Assembly (NCBI GenBank): GCA_900552975.1
Contig: UWSL01000044.1
Span: 1 to 10,938 of the forward strand
Reading direction: 5' to 3'
DNA: 10,938 nucleotides
Source of the DNA: an uncultured Mycoplasmatota bacterium
GTDB lineage: Bacteria; Bacillota_I; Bacilli_A; RF39; UBA660
How positions within the stretch are numbered: the stretch's first letter is position 1; each line of letters opens with the position of its first letter. A program made the translations under genes and the position numbers. Below the pieces are notes generated by a model. That model was given only the letters and a program-made list of their open reading frames with translations. It had not been told where the DNA came from and did no database searches. This document shows positions 9,201 through 10,938 of this stretch, piece after piece.

Positions 9201-9726
9201 AGAAAGAGATGAAAAGCATGGTGATTATAGTGCTGCGATTGTAAGAAGTTTGTTGACAGATAAAGATATTTCTAAAGATAATATAAATATTATATGTGCT
9301 TCAGTTGATTTTCATGATGAAGTCTCGCCATTTGAAGAATTATTACCATCATTTACAAAAAAATATCATTTAAAAGATATTATAAAGTACGAAAAAATTG
9401 CCAAAATATTAAAAGATGCTGATGCCCTTGATCGTTTAAGATTTATAGGTGTCGGAACTTTAGATGTTAAATATTTAAATTTTGAAATATCTAAAAATTT
9501 AATAAAACTTGCAGCGTTGTTAAATGAAAAAAACGCAATGAATAGATTAAAATGCTTAATTTCTAAATTTATAATAAGAAAAAAATATTTAGATAGTGAA
9601 CTTGATAGTAAAAGATTGCCACAAGAAATTTTGTATGAATTGGTTAGAGAAAATAGTAGGGATTTGATTAATGATTTTTTTGAAGATTTTAAATTAATCA
9701 AAGATGATATTATAATTTTGGAGTAA
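6280..9726 (+). CDS. Large multidomain protein: helical repeats, unknown central domain, C-terminal HD phosphohydrolase
   Basis: This 1148-residue protein is predicted to be cytosolic, with no signal peptide or membrane helix. Residues about 90-217 form consecutive units of about 24-27 residues, each with a pair of short helices, recalling a helical-repeat scaffold. A central alpha/beta-looking region (about 550-715) contains LLHVV (558-562), CSLIGNNFFG (from 591) and LPIEIIDRR (702-710); I cannot name it. A Lys/Glu-rich coiled-coil-like stretch follows (about 805-885). The C-terminal part (about 920-1110) is an HD domain: H931 and H935 in a SHDSSHIER segment, H968-D969 in AAAFHDSGR, H980, H1012-D1013, and D1046/D1048/D1051 in KDADALDRLR. 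HD domains are metal-dependent phosphohydrolases or phosphodiesterases, so hydrolysis of a phosphoester is likely; the substrate is unknown. The order of motifs recalls the SidE phosphodiesterase domain. I chose ATG 6280, with AGGTGA just upstream, over ATG 6187, which lies inside the previous gene and before its terminator. It is co-transcribed with the next gene, 4 bases away. Confidence 0.75.
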   Translation: MDLEVIKNKIDDNTEKLTYEDLVGFGQNNLQIFIDKYDGEVIDKLAEIVKDNDMKLFFKCAMKHFYLFDLLTSDELIKEDSLLKKVIPLYPEIIKKFSDGLFNTYSQEILNALKNQPTLLEYCPIDFMKLNEKDIIMIVERQSKIIGWVPNEILVKYPKKIALFVKRKPELLKYLSKDVQKACIDELVPVILNDPIIFDYLDSELKNENLFKTCLLNLNLDLNEKQIALAFSLTIDNDNFLHDFSSWMIDDNLVEFIGIDKIKYLIKQKEVNEKLTLIYQEKEKFECLSMMLSFYKDSPCLIEKILLLINALINDINFVEVRENDGVNNKKLADEVLIRNFSMVVTQNRDKLELVDIKRMIYLYLKKDGIICCDNFDDFKNLDNIRQQKMNELLKDKYLTIKEAKNIIYEFNYGFSYTEVINLLKKYAYDLDKLLKSYNKKKLSLAELEEKQILFDLSKMLELSKIHDREVLKEEMNLALINYKGESKIYDRFLYFEEKLKSFYNRRTVNELNETIVYDNVCTLNYEDLVEANYRKKRYLGQKVLIKNVSIKNNFKMLLHVVDSNKNNLVKKYLMGVKEQLENQNENNIVCSLIGNNFFGLNSLYYKDGKRKVILRYSDLSLDSIITQALTDLNSSNRLNYLKIFNEEEYFLPNNVLDITRNISNGYVINLSSVNKQIKPISLVTFETIDSYLLEAAIDLNLPIEIIDRRQLVAKQIEQIECLFNKYMNYLNQKTMYYDTLETVKTAEEDCFGRLLKLFSSLRISLKNSDLRNELLKNNGFGLNEKSLMQYINSIFAEINGMILTNAEKALNDLTKIKEEIQKEYEIVNKSNAFSKDKKILSFDLKNTYRQIDKLERKLGVNITNEKFKVKIFQDLNEGLGLYNKNYNHNWSFYGKQFDYEDVSSLIDHDKIDEALQLVYQNGLYRGKLSHDSSHIERCCIYASILANLLYPNDQEILNLSIMAAAFHDSGRIGERDEKHGDYSAAIVRSLLTDKDISKDNINIICASVDFHDEVSPFEELLPSFTKKYHLKDIIKYEKIAKILKDADALDRLRFIGVGTLDVKYLNFEISKNLIKLAALLNEKNAMNRLKCLISKFIIRKKYLDSELDSKRLPQEILYELVRENSRDLINDFFEDFKLIKDDIIILE
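9720..9723 (+). promoter_or_regulatory. Ribosome binding site of the small downstream gene, overlapping the previous gene's end
   Basis: GGAG occupies the last sense codons of the HD-domain gene, immediately before its TAA at 9724-9726, and lies 7 bases before the ATG at 9731. A ribosome finishing the first gene would be placed at the second start, which favours coupled translation. Confidence 0.7.
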
Positions 9727-9730
9727 AAAA

Positions 9731-10153
9731 ATGAATGAAATATTAAGTAGTTATTTAGGAGAAAATTTGTTAAAAGTAATTGAGCATAACTTAGATGAAT
9801 ATAAAGCATTGAACTTAGATGAAAAGCAAATTTATCGTCAAATATATGATTTAAGTGATTTAGTAATAATGTGTATGTATTTAGTGGCATTAGATAAAAA
9901 TGAAAGTGATTTAGCTTTTAAAATAAAAAAAGCAAGTAAAATGTTAAAAATAAAGCGTAAAGAGGAATTTAAACTAGCTTTTGAGAAAAAAGATCTTGAT
10001 AATTTTTTTAGTAGACTAAGTAAACTTGATATAATAACTTTAGCAGAAGAACTCAATCTTTACGCTCTTTCTAATGAAGAATATCAAAGTCTATCTAAAG
10101 AGAAGAAAGCAATGTATAAAGCTTTAAAGACATATTTAGAAAAACAAAAATAA
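9731..10153 (+). CDS. Small alpha-helical protein of unknown function, coupled to the HD-domain gene
   Basis: I do not recognise this 140-residue protein. It is highly charged (many Lys, Glu, Asp), looks mostly alpha-helical and has no signal peptide. The only hydrophobic stretch (LVIMCMYLVAL, about 44-54) is too short for a convincing membrane helix and more likely forms the core of a helical bundle. The last third (about 113-140) is a Lys/Glu-rich helix, NEEYQSLSKEKKAMYKALK and beyond. The gene starts 4 bases after the stop of the HD-domain gene, with its ribosome site inside that gene, and a terminator overlaps its own stop. This operon structure suggests that it works with the large HD protein, for example as a binding partner or regulator, but no domain shows this. 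A continuous frame, good start signals and codon use like its neighbours support it as a real gene. Confidence 0.75.
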   Translation: MNEILSSYLGENLLKVIEHNLDEYKALNLDEKQIYRQIYDLSDLVIMCMYLVALDKNESDLAFKIKKASKMLKIKRKEEFKLAFEKKDLDNFFSRLSKLDIITLAEELNLYALSNEEYQSLSKEKKAMYKALKTYLEKQK

Positions 10154-10176
10154 CGCTTTTAAAAAGGCGTTTTTTT
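10152..10176 (+). terminator. Intrinsic terminator of the HD-domain operon
   Basis: AACGCTTT (10152-10159) pairs with AAAGGCGTT in 10164-10171 (8 bp with one G-U pair) around a TAAA loop. A run of seven T (10170-10176) follows. The GC-rich lower stem makes this the strongest terminator in the window. It begins inside the TAA stop at 10151-10153. Confidence 0.88.
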
Positions 10177-10185
10177 ATGGAAAAT

Positions 10186-10214
10186 TTGCGGTTTTTTAGA
10201 AATTTTGTTATTAT
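10186..10214 (+). promoter_or_regulatory. Promoter of the transglutaminase-like gene
   Basis: TTGCGG (10186-10191) serves as a -35 box, separated by exactly 17 bases from TATTAT (10209-10214). The hexamer is preceded by TG as an extended -10. Transcription would start near 10221, about 20 bases before the ATG at 10241. It lies directly downstream of the preceding terminator, so the last gene is an independent unit. Confidence 0.7.
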
Positions 10215-10227
10215 TGAGGGTATGGAA

Positions 10228-10236
10228 AGAGGGGGA
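10228..10236 (+). promoter_or_regulatory. Strong ribosome binding site of the last gene
   Basis: AGAGGGGGA ends 4 bases before the ATG at 10241. The long G run gives a strong Shine-Dalgarno match and settles the start codon. Confidence 0.75.
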
Positions 10237-10240
10237 TTAA

Positions 10241-10882
10241 ATGAATTATTTTGATATTTATGTTGAGTGTTTGACAAAAGGTAATTATAATTACATGAAT
10301 GGATATAAAAAATTAGGAGAATTATATAGTTTACCAATGACAGAGATGCTTAGAGAAAATAAAAAATATATGGCAAAAGCAAGTGATGGAAATTCACTTT
10401 CTTATGCTTTTTATATGATAGAAAGACTTTGTGAAGTAGGAATTGAATCGCGTTTAATATTTACTGAATGTTATAATCCAGAATTAAATGGTTACGATAT
10501 GAAAGCAGCTGTAATTGTACGTGATAAAGAAGAATGGTTTGTATCTGATTATTCCTCTGATGTGAAATTGTTTACAGAACGTGGAATTACTGGTAATAAT
10601 CGTTTAATGTATTTAACTGCTGATGGAGAAGTTTATTTTGATGAAAATCATATTTATAATAATGCTAAGATGTCTGTTTCAGATTATTTAGCAAAATGTA
10701 GTAAAGAAGAAACAGAAAAGGCTATTAAATATAATGTTTCTAAGAAAGATTCTGAGGTTCCTTCTTTTGTTCTTAATTTATGCGATATTAGATTGAGTAA
10801 AATTAATTTTTTAGATTTAATTAGTAAACATAGAGAGTTCTGTGAAGATATTACAGATTATAAATCAGTTACTTTAAAATAA
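10241..10882 (+). CDS. Transglutaminase-fold-like protein lacking catalytic Cys and His (putative pseudoenzyme)
   Basis: The 213-residue product has no signal peptide or membrane helix and no family name I can give with certainty. Its middle part follows the transglutaminase core layout. GNSLSYA (50-56) sits where these enzymes have a G-x-C-x-x-[FY]-A motif, then GIESRLI (67-73) matches the usual GIPAR-V strand. KAAVIV (88-93) matches H-A-W-V-x-V, and W99 with D103 matches W-x-x-x-D. The spacing from the His position to the Asp is 15 residues, as in the family. The nucleophilic Cys is Ser52 and the His is Lys88, while the Asp remains, so classical Cys-protease or transglutaminase chemistry looks impossible. 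It may be a binding or structural protein. The first 45 and last 100 residues match nothing I know. It has its own promoter and terminator. The gene is secure; the fold is a motif-based inference. Confidence 0.85.
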   Translation: MNYFDIYVECLTKGNYNYMNGYKKLGELYSLPMTEMLRENKKYMAKASDGNSLSYAFYMIERLCEVGIESRLIFTECYNPELNGYDMKAAVIVRDKEEWFVSDYSSDVKLFTERGITGNNRLMYLTADGEVYFDENHIYNNAKMSVSDYLAKCSKEETEKAIKYNVSKKDSEVPSFVLNLCDIRLSKINFLDLISKHREFCEDITDYKSVTLK

Positions 10883-10903
10883 CTTATAATAATTAGTATA
10901 AAT

Positions 10904-10932
10904 AAAGAGAATATATTAATATTCTTTTTTTT
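10904..10932 (+). terminator. Intrinsic terminator of the last gene
   Basis: An 11-bp stem pairs AAAGAGAATAT (10904-10914) with ATATTCTTTTT (10919-10929), with one G-U pair, around an ATTA loop. It is followed by a T tract through 10932. It starts 21 bases after the stop codon and ends the final gene near the window edge. Confidence 0.8.
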
Positions 10933-10938
10933 ATGTAA

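Noticed and set aside
9366..9890. 174-residue open frame on the minus strand across the HD gene end and the next gene start
   Set aside because: It crosses the junction of two coupled genes and has a Ser/Leu/Phe-rich composition typical of antisense AT-rich coding DNA. It also runs opposite the conserved HD motifs.
9838..10056. 72-residue minus-strand open frame inside the small helical gene
   Set aside because: It is fully contained in the + strand gene and shows the same antisense composition bias.
10095..10337. 80-residue minus-strand open frame spanning a terminator and promoter
   Set aside because: It covers the intergenic terminator and promoter plus parts of two genes and has no start signals or recognisable product.
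51..10882. Possible use of TGA as tryptophan, as in Mycoplasma-like relatives
   Set aside because: All Trp codons checked are TGG, and all six genes are full length without any internal TGA.
1..10938. tRNA, rRNA, CRISPR, insertion sequence or riboswitch
   Set aside because: The gaps between genes are at most about 155-170 bases and are explained by terminators and promoters. No tandem repeats with spacers, transposase motifs or cloverleaf-like sequence were seen.

Overview
This is a very AT-rich bacterial window. The ORF sizes, strong GGAGG-type ribosome binding sites, extended -10 promoters and short U-tailed terminators fit a low-GC Bacillota-type organism, possibly one of the uncultured gut lineages near the Mollicutes and Bacilli. 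Every tryptophan I checked is TGG. All six genes end in TAA or TAG and none contains an in-frame TGA, so nothing suggests that TGA is recoded as in Mycoplasma. The lineage is inferred; no marker gene is present.

The window holds six genes, all on the + strand, in four transcription units. Bases 1-3974: two overlapping genes encode the halves of a heterodimeric ABC exporter (51-1796 and 1789-3951). Their ATPase motifs are degenerate in complementary ways, as in TM287/288-like exporters. The unit closes with a terminator whose stem includes the stop codon. Bases 4083-6250: a single gene for a secreted-plus-membrane protein of the DUF2207 type, with its own extended -10 promoter and terminator. 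Bases 6251-10176: a two-gene operon. Its first gene encodes a 1148-residue protein with an N-terminal helical repeat region, an unnamed central domain, a predicted coiled coil and a C-terminal HD phosphohydrolase domain. The second encodes a 140-residue protein of unknown function, and the operon ends in a strong terminator. Bases 10186-10932: a single gene with a clear promoter and terminator. Its 213-residue product looks like a transglutaminase-fold protein that has lost the catalytic Cys and His.

The least familiar part is the 6280-10153 operon. The HD domain retains a full set of metal-binding residues, and its flanking sequence recalls, from memory only, the phosphodiesterase domain of Legionella SidE-type effectors. 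Its substrate is unknown. Nothing shows that the four units act in one pathway. No RNA genes, CRISPR arrays, mobile elements or long repeats were seen. The first 50 bases differ in composition from the rest and may be a contig-edge artefact.
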